Source of the DNA: Treponema vincentii
GTDB taxonomy: Bacteria; Spirochaetota; Spirochaetia; Treponematales; Treponemataceae
Length of the DNA stretch: 64,000 nucleotides
Assembly (NCBI RefSeq): GCF_010365865.1
Contig: NZ_CP048020.1
Span: forward strand, 496,001-560,000
Direction of reading: 5' to 3'
How positions within the stretch are numbered: the first letter of the stretch is position 1; each line of letters starts with the position of its first letter. The notes below the pieces were generated by a model. It did no database searches. It was not told the DNA's origin and worked only from the letters and a program-made list of their open reading frames with translations. Position numbers and translations under genes: made by a program. Positions 17,816 through 25,944 of this stretch are shown here, in pieces.

Positions 17816-17905
17816 GCCCAAAAATAAACATCCTTGTTCATTTTTGGGCTACAAGTTTGCAGGAGCAAACTTGCTTCTGCTTGGAACCAGCGGCATCCGT
17901 GCCGC
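17816..17905 (+). repeat. Composite hairpin module 4
   Basis: The 34-nt palindrome (17816-17849) is GCCCAAAAATAAACA... with a right arm ending TTTTTGGGC and one mismatched pair. The second hairpin is CAAGTTTGC/GCAAACTTG (17852-17873). The linker is TTCTGCTTGGAACCA, and the 16-nt hairpin is GCGGCATCCGTGCCGC (17890-17905). It appears inserted into a fragment of the covarying element, whose GATACAAGGCGCGAGC...CCGCAGGC sequence lies at 17781-17813. Confidence 0.8.
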
Positions 17906-17921
17906 TTCTGCCTTTCCAGCG

Positions 17922-18043
17922 CTTTTGCAAATAGGCGGAGCAGATACGAGGCGTGAACAAAAATTAACCGCAGGCGTGCTTTTTGCACGTTGAGGATTAA
18001 TTTTTGTGTAACAACGAAGTAGATGCCCGCATATTTGCAAAAG
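17922..18043. repeat. Covarying palindromic element, copy B
   Basis: A 122-bp element with perfect 12-bp ends CTTTTGCAAATA/TATTTGCAAAAG. The second stem is CAAAAATTAA/TTAATTTTTG and the small hairpin is CGTGC-ttttt-GCACG followed by TTGAGGATT. It ends 10 bp before the stop codon of the solute-binding protein gene. Confidence 0.8.
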
Positions 18044-18052
18044 ATAAAAGGC

Positions 18053-19735
18053 TTATTTGTACTGTCGGTTATAAGCCCCCTGCATATTCTCAAGAACTGC
18101 AGACAGCTGGAGCTTATCCAAATTCTTTAGATAGTTATCCCATTCCGTATCGCTGTTGATATCCATGGTACCGACCATGAATTTAACGGCGCTCTGGCGG
18201 ATATAGTTGGCAAGCTCTTGCTTCACTGTAGAGAATTTTTCAATTTCTTCTGCAGTGTACTTTAACGGCGGCACTTCTTTGTTGACATCTGCATAGGGCT
18301 TATATAGATTATGAGTTTCATCGTAGAGAACTTTCTCAAGGTTTTTCGGTGCATAGTAGTCGCCGCTGAGGTCAACAGCCTGTCCGAGTCGGAAGGATGA
18401 GATTTCGGCAATGGTCTGTCCTTGAATAAAGGTTACGTTCTGCGGGTCTTTGTCGTTCCACGGTTTCAGCTGTTTCCAGATTGCTTTTTGACCGTCTAAG
18501 CCGACATCTCCTTCGGCTGCCCATGCCCATGCATCACCTTCATTACCGTATTTCTGCTTAAGCGTACCTTCGGTGCTGTACATGTAATCAAAGTAGCGGA
18601 GGATTGCCTCGGCATGGGGTGTTTTTGACGAAAGAACGAGGGCGCCGGTTCCCGGTACGGACAAGAAGTTTACGGCTTCGCGTACTCCGTGCAGTCCCTG
18701 TAACGGTGCAATAGCTTGGAAGTGCAGGAAACGCTCTCCGCTTAATGATGAGAATTGGCCTCTCCAGCCGCCGGCGACAAAGCCGACTACCGGCTGTGCG
18801 GAACTTTCAACTAACTGTGTCAGCTGACTTGAATCCTGTGTAAAGGAACCGTTATAAATCAGGCCTTCTTTATAGAGCTTATTGATAAATTGTAAGGCTT
18901 CACGATATGCGGGTTTATTTACCGCAGTATCGATTTTTTTATCGTTTAACAAATACCCGACATTACCTTCCGCCCCCGCAGAAATATTGGTATCAAGATC
19001 ACAGTAGATAAACGAGTTGATGATAAATCGTTCAACCTGATCATTCCAGCCGATAATGGAACCGGCAAGCGGTATTTCATCTTTTTTACCGTTACCGTTG
19101 GGATCGTTATCGCGGATGGCAACGAGCGTGTCATAGAACTCATCGATGGTTTCCGGTACTTTCAAACCGAGTTTATCGAGGAATGGCTTGTACACAAACA
19201 TCTTCGCGGCATTCGTACAATGATAGCAGACTTCCAGACGAGGCAGCGAGTAGATATTGCCGTCGGTCATGGTCATAAAGCCCATTGCTCCCGGAAAATC
19301 TTCTAAAGCCTTAGTTAAATTGGGCAACGTACCGTCAGAATAGTATTTATTAAGCGGCATAAATAATTTTTCTTCGGTACCGTAGGTTGTTTCTTCTTTA
19401 AAACCGATCCCCATACCTAAGAAAGCGTCAGGCAAATCGCCGCCTGCAAGGGTGAGCGGTAATTTCTCCGCCGCTGCTTGCTCCGGCACCATAATCCAAT
19501 TTACTTTAACGCCGGTTTTCTCTTCCATAAATTTAGAAAATTCATTTGTGTTAAAATCTTCAACACAAGGCGGCTGAGCTACCATGATATTCACGGTAAT
19601 AGGCTCGGTAACGATGGGGTACGTTCCTTTAGGCGTGTACTTCCCTTTTTCCGCAGTTTCCGATGCTTTGCATCCGCTGATGATAACGCATGCAATAAGC
19701 GCCGTAGCGCACACAATACCGGTGATCCTTTTCAT
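18053..19735 (-). CDS. Extracellular solute-binding lipoprotein of an oligosaccharide ABC transporter
   Basis: A 560-residue substrate-binding lipoprotein (LipO/LplA-like, family 1 of extracellular binding proteins). The signal peptide ends in the lipobox IISGC, so it is lipid-anchored after Cys ~22. EEKTGVKVNWIMVPEQAAAE and a DNDPNGNGKKDEIPL segment, a hallmark of this large subfamily, are present. AGGAGGG precedes ATG 19735. It lies downstream of the two permease genes and is probably co-transcribed with them. No ATPase gene is adjacent; such systems usually share a multipurpose MsmX-type ATPase. Confidence 0.9.
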   Translation of the reverse strand: MKRITGIVCATALIACVIISGCKASETAEKGKYTPKGTYPIVTEPITVNIMVAQPPCVEDFNTNEFSKFMEEKTGVKVNWIMVPEQAAAEKLPLTLAGGDLPDAFLGMGIGFKEETTYGTEEKLFMPLNKYYSDGTLPNLTKALEDFPGAMGFMTMTDGNIYSLPRLEVCYHCTNAAKMFVYKPFLDKLGLKVPETIDEFYDTLVAIRDNDPNGNGKKDEIPLAGSIIGWNDQVERFIINSFIYCDLDTNISAGAEGNVGYLLNDKKIDTAVNKPAYREALQFINKLYKEGLIYNGSFTQDSSQLTQLVESSAQPVVGFVAGGWRGQFSSLSGERFLHFQAIAPLQGLHGVREAVNFLSVPGTGALVLSSKTPHAEAILRYFDYMYSTEGTLKQKYGNEGDAWAWAAEGDVGLDGQKAIWKQLKPWNDKDPQNVTFIQGQTIAEISSFRLGQAVDLSGDYYAPKNLEKVLYDETHNLYKPYADVNKEVPPLKYTAEEIEKFSTVKQELANYIRQSAVKFMVGTMDINSDTEWDNYLKNLDKLQLSAVLENMQGAYNRQYK

Positions 19736-19806
19736 ATTCCCTCCTATCTAGTTAGATATCTAATATCGATATCTAAAATCGGCTTATAGCCTGATTTTCA
19801 CTATTT

Positions 19807-20736
19807 TTAGCCCTTTACGGAGCCAATCATCACGCCTTTTACAAAATATTTTTGTACAAACGGATAAATAACCAAGAGCGGCAGGCTGGCTACCACGATG
19901 AGTGCATACTTAACGGTTTCCGCAAGTCCCTGGACACGGACGGCAGCGCTTACATCCGACAGCATGGTCGGGTTCGTTTTATTCACGATTAAAATATTGC
20001 GCAGCACAATCTGCAGCGGATAGAGCTTTTTATCCTGCAAGAACACTAAGGCGTCAAAATAGCTATTCCAAAGCACCACCGCATAGAAGAGCGACAGCAC
20101 CGCGATAATAGCTCCCGACAACGGAAGCACTACCGTAAAGAAGAAGCGCAGATCGGAACATCCGTCTATTTGCGCAGCGTCATACAGCTCATTGGTGATG
20201 GTTTCCTGTAAAAATGTGCGCGCGATGATAACGTTCCACACATTGACCGCATTGGGGAGCACAAGCGCCCAGCGGGTATTGTAAAGTCCGATCCCTTTTA
20301 CGACAAAATACAGCGGTATCAGTCCGCCGGAAAAAAGCATCGTCGCCATAATAAACTTGGTCACGAATTTTCTTCCGTAAAACTCTTTGCGCGAAAGCGG
20401 ATACGCCAGCAGCATCGAAAGAGACACGCTGATAAAAGTTCCGAGCGCCACATAGATGATGGAGTTGAGGTATCCCAGTCCGATATCCTTGTTTGCAAAA
20501 ACCGCCTTGTATGCCGTTAAATCGAAATTGACCGGAAAGAGTGTAACCCGATGCTCAATCACCGCCTTAGGATCGCTCAAAGAACAGGCAATAATATACA
20601 ATAGCGGATACAAAACGATGATAAAACACAATCCCAAAAAGACATTGTTTATCCCGTTAAAGAGATTGTCAAAAGGCGTTTCCCGAATTTTCGATGATTG
20701 TTGTTTCTTCCATATAGAATACTGAGTTTTTACCAT
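19807..20736 (-). CDS. Carbohydrate ABC transporter permease (LplC/YtcP-like)
   Basis: A 309-residue inner-membrane permease with six predicted helices and the EAA-loop region (ELYDAAQIDGCSDLRFFFTVVLPLSGAI), which contacts the ATPase. The C-terminus KYFVKGVMIGSVKG is typical of the LplC group. It overlaps the upstream permease gene by 7 bp, indicating coupled translation. Confidence 0.9.
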   Translation of the reverse strand: MVKTQYSIWKKQQSSKIRETPFDNLFNGINNVFLGLCFIIVLYPLLYIIACSLSDPKAVIEHRVTLFPVNFDLTAYKAVFANKDIGLGYLNSIIYVALGTFISVSLSMLLAYPLSRKEFYGRKFVTKFIMATMLFSGGLIPLYFVVKGIGLYNTRWALVLPNAVNVWNVIIARTFLQETITNELYDAAQIDGCSDLRFFFTVVLPLSGAIIAVLSLFYAVVLWNSYFDALVFLQDKKLYPLQIVLRNILIVNKTNPTMLSDVSAAVRVQGLAETVKYALIVVASLPLLVIYPFVQKYFVKGVMIGSVKG

Positions 20737-21644
20737 AGCCCGCCGTCCTTTTGCCGCAGCTTTGCCAGATAGTTAAAGAGCAGAATAAGCGCTACGTTGA
20801 TAAGAGAATTGATAACGCCGATAGCGGTTGAATAGCTGAAATCGTTATTGACCAACCCCATCTTATACACATACGTCGACATGATTTCGGCAGTTTCCAG
20901 ATTGAGCGGATTTTGCATCAAAAAGGCCTTTTCAAAACCTAAGCTCATAACAAAACCCATGTTCAAAATAAACATGATAACAATCGTGTTTCTGATACAC
21001 GGCAAATCGATATACCAAATTTTCTGAAATTTATTTACGCCGTCTACACGCGCGGCTTCATACAATCCGGGGTCGACGGAGGTAAGTGCCGCAAGATAAA
21101 TAATGGCATTATAACCGGTATTCTGCCATAAGGCCGACCACACATAGATATGCCGGAAAAGTTTCGGCTCCCCCATAAAATTTAAGGGCTCAAGCCCGAA
21201 TTCCGCCCGTATTACATTGAACAGTCCCAACGCAGGATCCATAAACTGCATCAAAATTGAGACCATAACCACCGTCGAAATAAAATACGGCGCATACGTC
21301 ACCATTTGAACGGATTTACGCCAGAGCCTGTTTTGCGTTTCGTTCAATGCAAGTGCCATAATAACCGCAATCGGAATTGAGGCAAACAGCGCATACATAC
21401 TCAGGATGAACGTGTTCCACATAATTTGCAGCGCAGAAGGATTACTGAAGAATTTGACAAACTGCGCCAAACCTACCCACGGACTTCCCCAAATACCTTT
21501 CGAAATACGGTATTTTTTGAAGGCAAGCAGGATACCGTACATCGGCACGTACTTAAATACGATAAAATACAGCATCGGTAAGGCGATAATGACATAAAAT
21601 TGCCAATGCGCACGTAATTGGCGTTTTGTGTTTTTACTTAACAT
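20730..21644 (-). CDS. Carbohydrate ABC transporter permease (LplB/YteP-like)
   Basis: A 304-residue permease with six helices, the N-terminal signature YFIVFKYVPMYGILLAFK and the EAA loop LYEAARVDGVNKFQKIWYIDLPC. It is the first gene of the transporter operon. It is divergent from the fucosidase gene across a 220-bp region that must hold both promoters, implying joint control of uptake and hydrolysis. Confidence 0.9.
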   Translation of the reverse strand: MLSKNTKRQLRAHWQFYVIIALPMLYFIVFKYVPMYGILLAFKKYRISKGIWGSPWVGLAQFVKFFSNPSALQIMWNTFILSMYALFASIPIAVIMALALNETQNRLWRKSVQMVTYAPYFISTVVMVSILMQFMDPALGLFNVIRAEFGLEPLNFMGEPKLFRHIYVWSALWQNTGYNAIIYLAALTSVDPGLYEAARVDGVNKFQKIWYIDLPCIRNTIVIMFILNMGFVMSLGFEKAFLMQNPLNLETAEIMSTYVYKMGLVNNDFSYSTAIGVINSLINVALILLFNYLAKLRQKDGGLW

Positions 21645-21864
21645 ATATATAGTATTACACCGGTTCTTCCAATTTGAAAGTGTTGATATTTAAAAATCAG
21701 GTATGCTGATATAAAAAAAAGAGGTATTTTATGTAAAAAAGGTCATTTTTTGAACACCATCAAAATACCCCTTTATTTTGCCGGCATATCAAGTACAATA
21801 GTTGCACAGGCGTGCCGTTATTCGTGCGGAGGGTTTGAATACCTCGACGCTGTTCGGAGGATAT

Positions 21865-23286
21865 ATGAAAACAAGTTTATATACGGAACATCAATTACAG
21901 ACAATACAGAGGTGGCAAAGCCTACAATTCGGTATGTTTATCCACTTCGGCCTCTACTCGCTTGCGGGCGGCTGTTGGAAGGGGCTCCCCGTCAAAAGGG
22001 GGTATTGTGAACAAATACTTTCTCACGGGGAGCTTCCGCAAGCCGACTATGAAGCTTTACTGCATGAATTTCTCATACCCGATTTCAATGCGGAATCGAT
22101 TGTCCGCCTTGCCAAGGCTGCCGGAATGCGTTATGTAGTGGTTACCTCGAAGCATCATGATGGCTTTTGTCTTTTTAATACAAAGACTACATCGTATAAT
22201 AGTATGAATGCGGCTTGTAAGCGGGATATCGTTGCCGAACTCAGCGCAGCTTGTAAAAAAGAAGGGCTTGCGTTCGGAGTATATTTTTCACTCATCGACT
22301 GGCACTGCCCTGATGCTCTTCCGATAAGCGCTCACAATTCCGACCGTATTCCGCCGAAACACCATGAATATAACTGCGCTCAGTTAACCGAGCTGCTGAC
22401 AAACTACGGCGAGATTTGCGAATTATGGCTCGATATGGGATACCCGACCGCCGAACAATCGAAGGATATGTATGCGCTTGTACATTCGCTCCAAAAACAC
22501 ATTATGATTAACGGGCGTATATGGAACGATATGGGCGACTTTGCTACACTTCCGGATAATGCAATACCCGAATTGCCGGCGAATGAATACGAATTAAACA
22601 TTCCATGGCAAACGCCGGCTTCTATCTATAAAGAAACATGGGGATATAAAAGCTGGCAGGAACGCGGCAGCATTGATGAAAAAATTGCCGAATTAACCGG
22701 AAGTTTACGCCGTGTCGTATCCGGCGGTGGTAACTACCTTCTGAATATCGGGCCGGATAATACCGGTAAGGTTATTCCCTTTGAAAAAGAAGTCTTAGAG
22801 GGGATCGGCTGCAGTTTACGCGAAACCCCTCTTCCGCCCGTGCGCAGTTTCGGCAGGGATGAAGGTCAAACAGCAGCGTTTCATGTTCCCCCTATTCAGG
22901 CAGAAAAAGACGGTTCTTTCCGGTTGACCGTTTGTACAAACCTTTTTCGCTATACGGGCGGTGAATACTATACCCTGCGGCCGATTATAACGGGAAAACG
23001 CTGGCGGTTGGCCGTTTCGCCTGAATCTGCTCAAACGGTCCTTATGTTAGGTTGGAAGTGTGTTTCCCCTCTAAAAGAAGATATAAAGCTCTGCTTTGAA
23101 GATGACGATACGCGGCTGTATTTTTCGCTCTGCAAGGGAAAAACATGCGGTCTTATCAACTCTTGCTACCGCTTACCACAAAACCGCCGTATATGCACAC
23201 TGGAGCTTTCCACCGTTGGGGCACCCAACTGCCGCGGGGAACTCATCCCTGACAGCATAGTGCTGACCTTGGAAAAACAACTTTAA
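21865..23286 (+). CDS. GH29 alpha-L-fucosidase
   Basis: A 473-residue glycoside hydrolase that would release terminal L-fucose from host glycans. GH29 signatures are QFGMFIHFGLYS near the N-terminus, YVVVTSKHHDGFCLF, and the nucleophile region ELWLDMGYP (normally W-F/L-D-G). No signal peptide is seen, so a cytoplasmic enzyme acting on imported oligosaccharides is likely, which fits the divergent importer. ATG 21865 follows a perfect GGAGG. Family is secure; fucose linkage specificity is unknown. Confidence 0.85.
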   Translation: MKTSLYTEHQLQTIQRWQSLQFGMFIHFGLYSLAGGCWKGLPVKRGYCEQILSHGELPQADYEALLHEFLIPDFNAESIVRLAKAAGMRYVVVTSKHHDGFCLFNTKTTSYNSMNAACKRDIVAELSAACKKEGLAFGVYFSLIDWHCPDALPISAHNSDRIPPKHHEYNCAQLTELLTNYGEICELWLDMGYPTAEQSKDMYALVHSLQKHIMINGRIWNDMGDFATLPDNAIPELPANEYELNIPWQTPASIYKETWGYKSWQERGSIDEKIAELTGSLRRVVSGGGNYLLNIGPDNTGKVIPFEKEVLEGIGCSLRETPLPPVRSFGRDEGQTAAFHVPPIQAEKDGSFRLTVCTNLFRYTGGEYYTLRPIITGKRWRLAVSPESAQTVLMLGWKCVSPLKEDIKLCFEDDDTRLYFSLCKGKTCGLINSCYRLPQNRRICTLELSTVGAPNCRGELIPDSIVLTLEKQL

Positions 23287-23362
23287 ATGCGACGGGTGAA
23301 CAAAGCGTGAACTTTAGAAACTGTTGCATTGACGTGCGAACAACGTACACGTTCCGTTCTCA

Positions 23363-23405
23363 TTGACAGAGAATGAGAAATATCTATAATATAACTAAGT
23401 TATAT
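23363..23405 (+). promoter_or_regulatory. tetR promoter with overlapping palindromic operator
   Basis: TTGACA (23363-23368) and TATAAT (23385-23390) are spaced by 16 bases. A 17-bp palindrome ATATAACTAAGTTATAT (23389-23405) starts within the -10 box. It recurs without change at 24126-24142. A second inverted repeat, TTCTCATT/AATGAGAA, brackets the -35 box. Confidence 0.8.
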
Positions 23406-23421
23406 TTGACGGGTGTTTTAA

Positions 23422-24060
23422 ATGGCAAACGGAGATTTCGATCTGACGCATAAGAAAATACTGGAATGCGGAAAAAAGATTTTCAAAGAAAAGGGCTTTG
23501 AAAAAGCCAATCTGCGGGAAATCTGTGCGCAGGCAGGCGTTACGACCGGAGCCTTTTACGGTCATTTTGAAGACAAAGAAGCTCTTTTTTCCAAATTGGT
23601 GCAGCCGGTTATTACCGATGTTGAATACCATTATAGCTTAATCAAACAACAAAGCTTTACAATGTACAAAAAAGAAACGGTAATCACAAAACAGACAATC
23701 GAATCCATCCTTGATTTAAAACTAAAGGGCGCAATTGGTATGGTGTCCTATTTTTTTGATAACAAAGATATTTTCGAGCTCTTGGCGTTTTGTTCATACG
23801 GAACAAAACATGAGCATTTTTTAGATGAAATAATAGAAAAAGAAGATGAAAATCACCTGAAAATCTTAGAGATGATTCACGGAAAAAAGAAAGCAGCCCA
23901 AGTAATCACCAAAAAAGGCATTCACTTACTGAACCATGCGTACCTGTATGCGCTATCGGAAGTTGCCGTTCATTGCGAAACAAAAGAAGAAGCCGAACGC
24001 AATGCCTATTTAATTGCAGACTTCTTTAATGAAGGCTGGAAAAAAATGCGCACGGTTTAA
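23422..24060 (+). CDS. TetR-family transcriptional repressor
   Basis: A 212-residue regulator. The N-terminal HTH spans residues ~7-53 (KILECGKKIFKEKGFEKANL, EICAQAGVTTGAFYGHFEDKE), followed by a helical ligand-binding domain with no recognised specificity. Identical 17-bp operators overlap its own promoter and precede the ECF transporter operon, so it probably represses both itself and the transporter. The ligand may be the transported substrate. A terminator follows the stop. Confidence 0.9.
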   Translation: MANGDFDLTHKKILECGKKIFKEKGFEKANLREICAQAGVTTGAFYGHFEDKEALFSKLVQPVITDVEYHYSLIKQQSFTMYKKETVITKQTIESILDLKLKGAIGMVSYFFDNKDIFELLAFCSYGTKHEHFLDEIIEKEDENHLKILEMIHGKKKAAQVITKKGIHLLNHAYLYALSEVAVHCETKEEAERNAYLIADFFNEGWKKMRTV

Positions 24061-24075
24061 TTGTAATTATGAATT

Positions 24076-24117
24076 AAAACTCATTTATAATTATGAATGA
24101 GGAAAGTGAGTTTTTTT
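24076..24117 (+). terminator. Terminator after tetR
   Basis: AAAACTCA (24076-24083) pairs with TGAGTTTT (24107-24114), with an A/T-rich inner stem, followed by further T residues. This separates tetR from the ECF operon. Confidence 0.6.
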
Positions 24118-24125
24118 AGGTTTAA

Positions 24126-24142
24126 ATATAACTAAGTTATAT
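24126..24142 (+). promoter_or_regulatory. Second TetR operator, upstream of the ECF operon
   Basis: ATATAACTAAGTTATAT, an 8-1-8 palindrome identical to the copy at 23389-23405. It lies 199 bp upstream of the S-component start. No clear -35/-10 pair was recognised here. Confidence 0.75.
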
Positions 24143-24200
24143 TACGGGGAGCAGAGGAGATGGAAATTCTCTTATTAGTTATTCCCAATTAGAGAAAACC

Positions 24201-24322
24201 TTTTTGAAAATAGAGGGAGCAGATTCAAGGCGCGTGCAAAAAACACCCGCAGGCGTACTTGCTGTACGTTGAGGATTGTTTTTTGCTAAGCAACGCAGAA
24301 GATGCCCGTATATTTTCAAAAA
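24201..24322. repeat. Covarying palindromic element, copy C
   Basis: A 122-bp element with perfect 12-bp ends TTTTTGAAAATA/TATTTTCAAAAA. The second stem is GCAAAAAACA/TTGTTTTTTGC (one bulge) and the small hairpin is CGTAC-ttgct-GTACG followed by TTGAGGATT. It fills the leader of the ECF operon and ends 18 bp before the S-component start, so it would be transcribed in the mRNA leader. Confidence 0.8.
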
Positions 24323-24340
24323 AATTAGAGGAGGTTTTTT

Positions 24341-24919
24341 ATGAAGTTAAAAGACATCGTGCAAATAGCTGTATTGACAGTTATTGGGTTCGCAATCGGA
24401 ATGACAATTTCGATGCTGACGGGAACACTGGGAGCCATAGCCTTATACGCTTCTGCAGGATTTGCTGCTTTTGCAGTCAGTCCTGTTTTTGTGATAACGG
24501 CTAAAAAAATAAAGCATCGCTGGACGGCGGTTTTATTTTGGGTTATCTACGGATTGTTATATACCCTTATGGGCTATTGGATAATGATACCGATTTGTTT
24601 GGTTTCGGCAGCGCTTGGCGAAATCATCATCGGCGATTATTCAAGCAATGTAAAAGTTTCAATCGCTTTTTCGGCTGCAATGTTTGTCGTCGCAATGCAC
24701 CCGATTATATTTGTCAAAGTATTAGGTGCGGAAGGAATTACGAAGTTCGCTCCGTCTATTTCAAGTGAACAGGCTCAGTGGATGATTCAGTTTTACACGG
24801 GAAAAGCCATCGCAATAGCGGTAGCGTGCAACATCATCTTGGAATCTTTGGCAGGCTTATTCGGTACTTATATCAACAAAAAATTCTTTGAAAAGAGCAG
24901 TAAAAAGAGCGTATTATAA
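24341..24919 (+). CDS. ECF transporter S component, Trep_Strep/MptD family
   Basis: A 192-residue membrane protein with about six hydrophobic helices, matching the Trep_Strep/MptD group of substrate-specific (S) subunits of energy-coupling factor transporters. It captures an unknown micronutrient and docks on the EcfT-ATPase module. GAGGAGG (24329-24335) precedes the start. The stop overlaps the next start (TAATG). The operon continues with T, an inserted TA-like pair, and the ATPase. Confidence 0.85.
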   Translation: MKLKDIVQIAVLTVIGFAIGMTISMLTGTLGAIALYASAGFAAFAVSPVFVITAKKIKHRWTAVLFWVIYGLLYTLMGYWIMIPICLVSAALGEIIIGDYSSNVKVSIAFSAAMFVVAMHPIIFVKVLGAEGITKFAPSISSEQAQWMIQFYTGKAIAIAVACNIILESLAGLFGTYINKKFFEKSSKKSVL

Positions 24920-25599
24920 TGAAGCCGGCAAGAAACACTCAAGGATGGTCAATGAATCCGATAACGCTTTTTATCCTCATACTGCTCACATCATTCTTGG
25001 TGTTTTTTGTCGATCAAACGATGTATTATGTGCTGCTCGGTATGAGCTTTCTCTTTTTGGTTTTATTTTCATACTCGGAAGGCATAAAAAAGGCTGTAGT
25101 CTATATCGGTTTATTTTTGCTGATAAAGCTCTTGGCATATATCGATTTGGGAATGACAACCGGAGCATTGATAGGATTGATTGCTTTATTTTTAAGGCTC
25201 TATCCTATCTTTAACATTGGAAGGATATTGATTTTAACCAGTCCTTTAAAAATTATGAGCGCATTGCGTGCGGTAAAAGCGCCGCAATCTCTTTCGATAG
25301 GACTGGTTACCGCCTTACGCTTTTTGGACGAGATGACGGCGCGGCTAAAAGAAATAAGAAACGGCATGAAGGTGCGGGGCTTGCGTTTGAGCCTGTTACA
25401 TCCTCTTCGCTCGTTTGAACTCTATCTTATTCCTCTCATTTATAAATGCCTTCATGTAAGTGAAACGCTGACCTCATCGATAATCGCAAAGGGGATTGAG
25501 TACGAAGGAAAAAAGACGAGTTATAAACCGGTGCGCTTCGGCTGGTACGATACGCTGGGTTTATCGGCGGCTGTATTTTTAGTATGGAAAGTACTATGA
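24919..25599 (+). CDS. ECF transporter transmembrane (T) component, CbiQ-like
   Basis: A 226-residue membrane protein with four to five helices in the N-terminal half and a cytoplasmic helical region with the conserved MKVRGLRL motif (A/MxxRG), which couples to the ATPases. The start may be ATG 24919, overlapping the S gene, or ATG 24952 (MNPITLF), which better matches the beginning of a membrane helix. Confidence 0.85.
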   Translation: MKPARNTQGWSMNPITLFILILLTSFLVFFVDQTMYYVLLGMSFLFLVLFSYSEGIKKAVVYIGLFLLIKLLAYIDLGMTTGALIGLIALFLRLYPIFNIGRILILTSPLKIMSALRAVKAPQSLSIGLVTALRFLDEMTARLKEIRNGMKVRGLRLSLLHPLRSFELYLIPLIYKCLHVSETLTSSIIAKGIEYEGKKTSYKPVRFGWYDTLGLSAAVFLVWKVL

Positions 25600-25647
25600 A
25601 AATATGTTACTTTACAATAGAGATAGAATGCAAGGCGGTATTGTATA

Positions 25648-25944
25648 TTGAATTATTTATTTTCCGCACATGTTTTTAGACGAATGGTGGAACGTGAGTT
25701 TTCACCTGATGTTATAAAATCCGTTATAGAAACCGGTTCCGTTATCAAGGAATACCTTGATGATGAGCCGTATCCGAGCAGACTGATTCTTGGATTTGCA
25801 GGCGATCGTCCGATACATGTCGTATCAGCATTCGATGCGGCCAGTGTTACCGAACATGTGATTACGGTTTATCAACCGGATGAAGCGCTTTGGTCTGCAG
25901 ATTTTACTCAGAGGAGAACCCATGATGAAGTGCCAAATTTGTAA
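25648..25944 (+). CDS. DUF4258 protein, probable toxin of a toxin-antitoxin pair
   Basis: A 98-residue protein beginning at TTG 25648, after AAGGCGGT. It has the DUF4258 pattern: FSAHVFRRMVEREFSPDVIKS, then GRP/DRPIHVVSAFD and VITVYQPD near the end. DUF4258 proteins are relatives of RelE/HigB-like toxins and are usually paired with a YgiT-type zinc-finger antitoxin, exactly as here, with a 23-bp overlap. It sits between EcfT and EcfA genes. The toxin role is inferred from family and pairing. Confidence 0.7.
   Translation: MNYLFSAHVFRRMVEREFSPDVIKSVIETGSVIKEYLDDEPYPSRLILGFAGDRPIHVVSAFDAASVTEHVITVYQPDEALWSADFTQRRTHDEVPNL

Larger units (their letters stand above)
17561..17934. repeat. 31-bp direct repeat flanking the hairpin array
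   Basis: The 31 bases at 17561-17591 recur at 17904-17934 with two differences; both contain TGCCTTTCCAGCGC followed by a CTTTTKCAAATAG-like end. The second copy runs into covarying element B, so the first is probably the left end of another such element, now truncated. Confidence 0.75.

Noticed and set aside
17637-18093. Reading frames of 118 and 141 residues in the hairpin array
   Set aside because: They translate palindromes and repeats; apparent conservation would come from the repeats, not from a protein.
24140-24340. A riboswitch in the ECF operon leader
   Set aside because: No known aptamer (thiamine, FMN, cobalamin, preQ1) could be recognised; the structure there is explained by repeat copy C.
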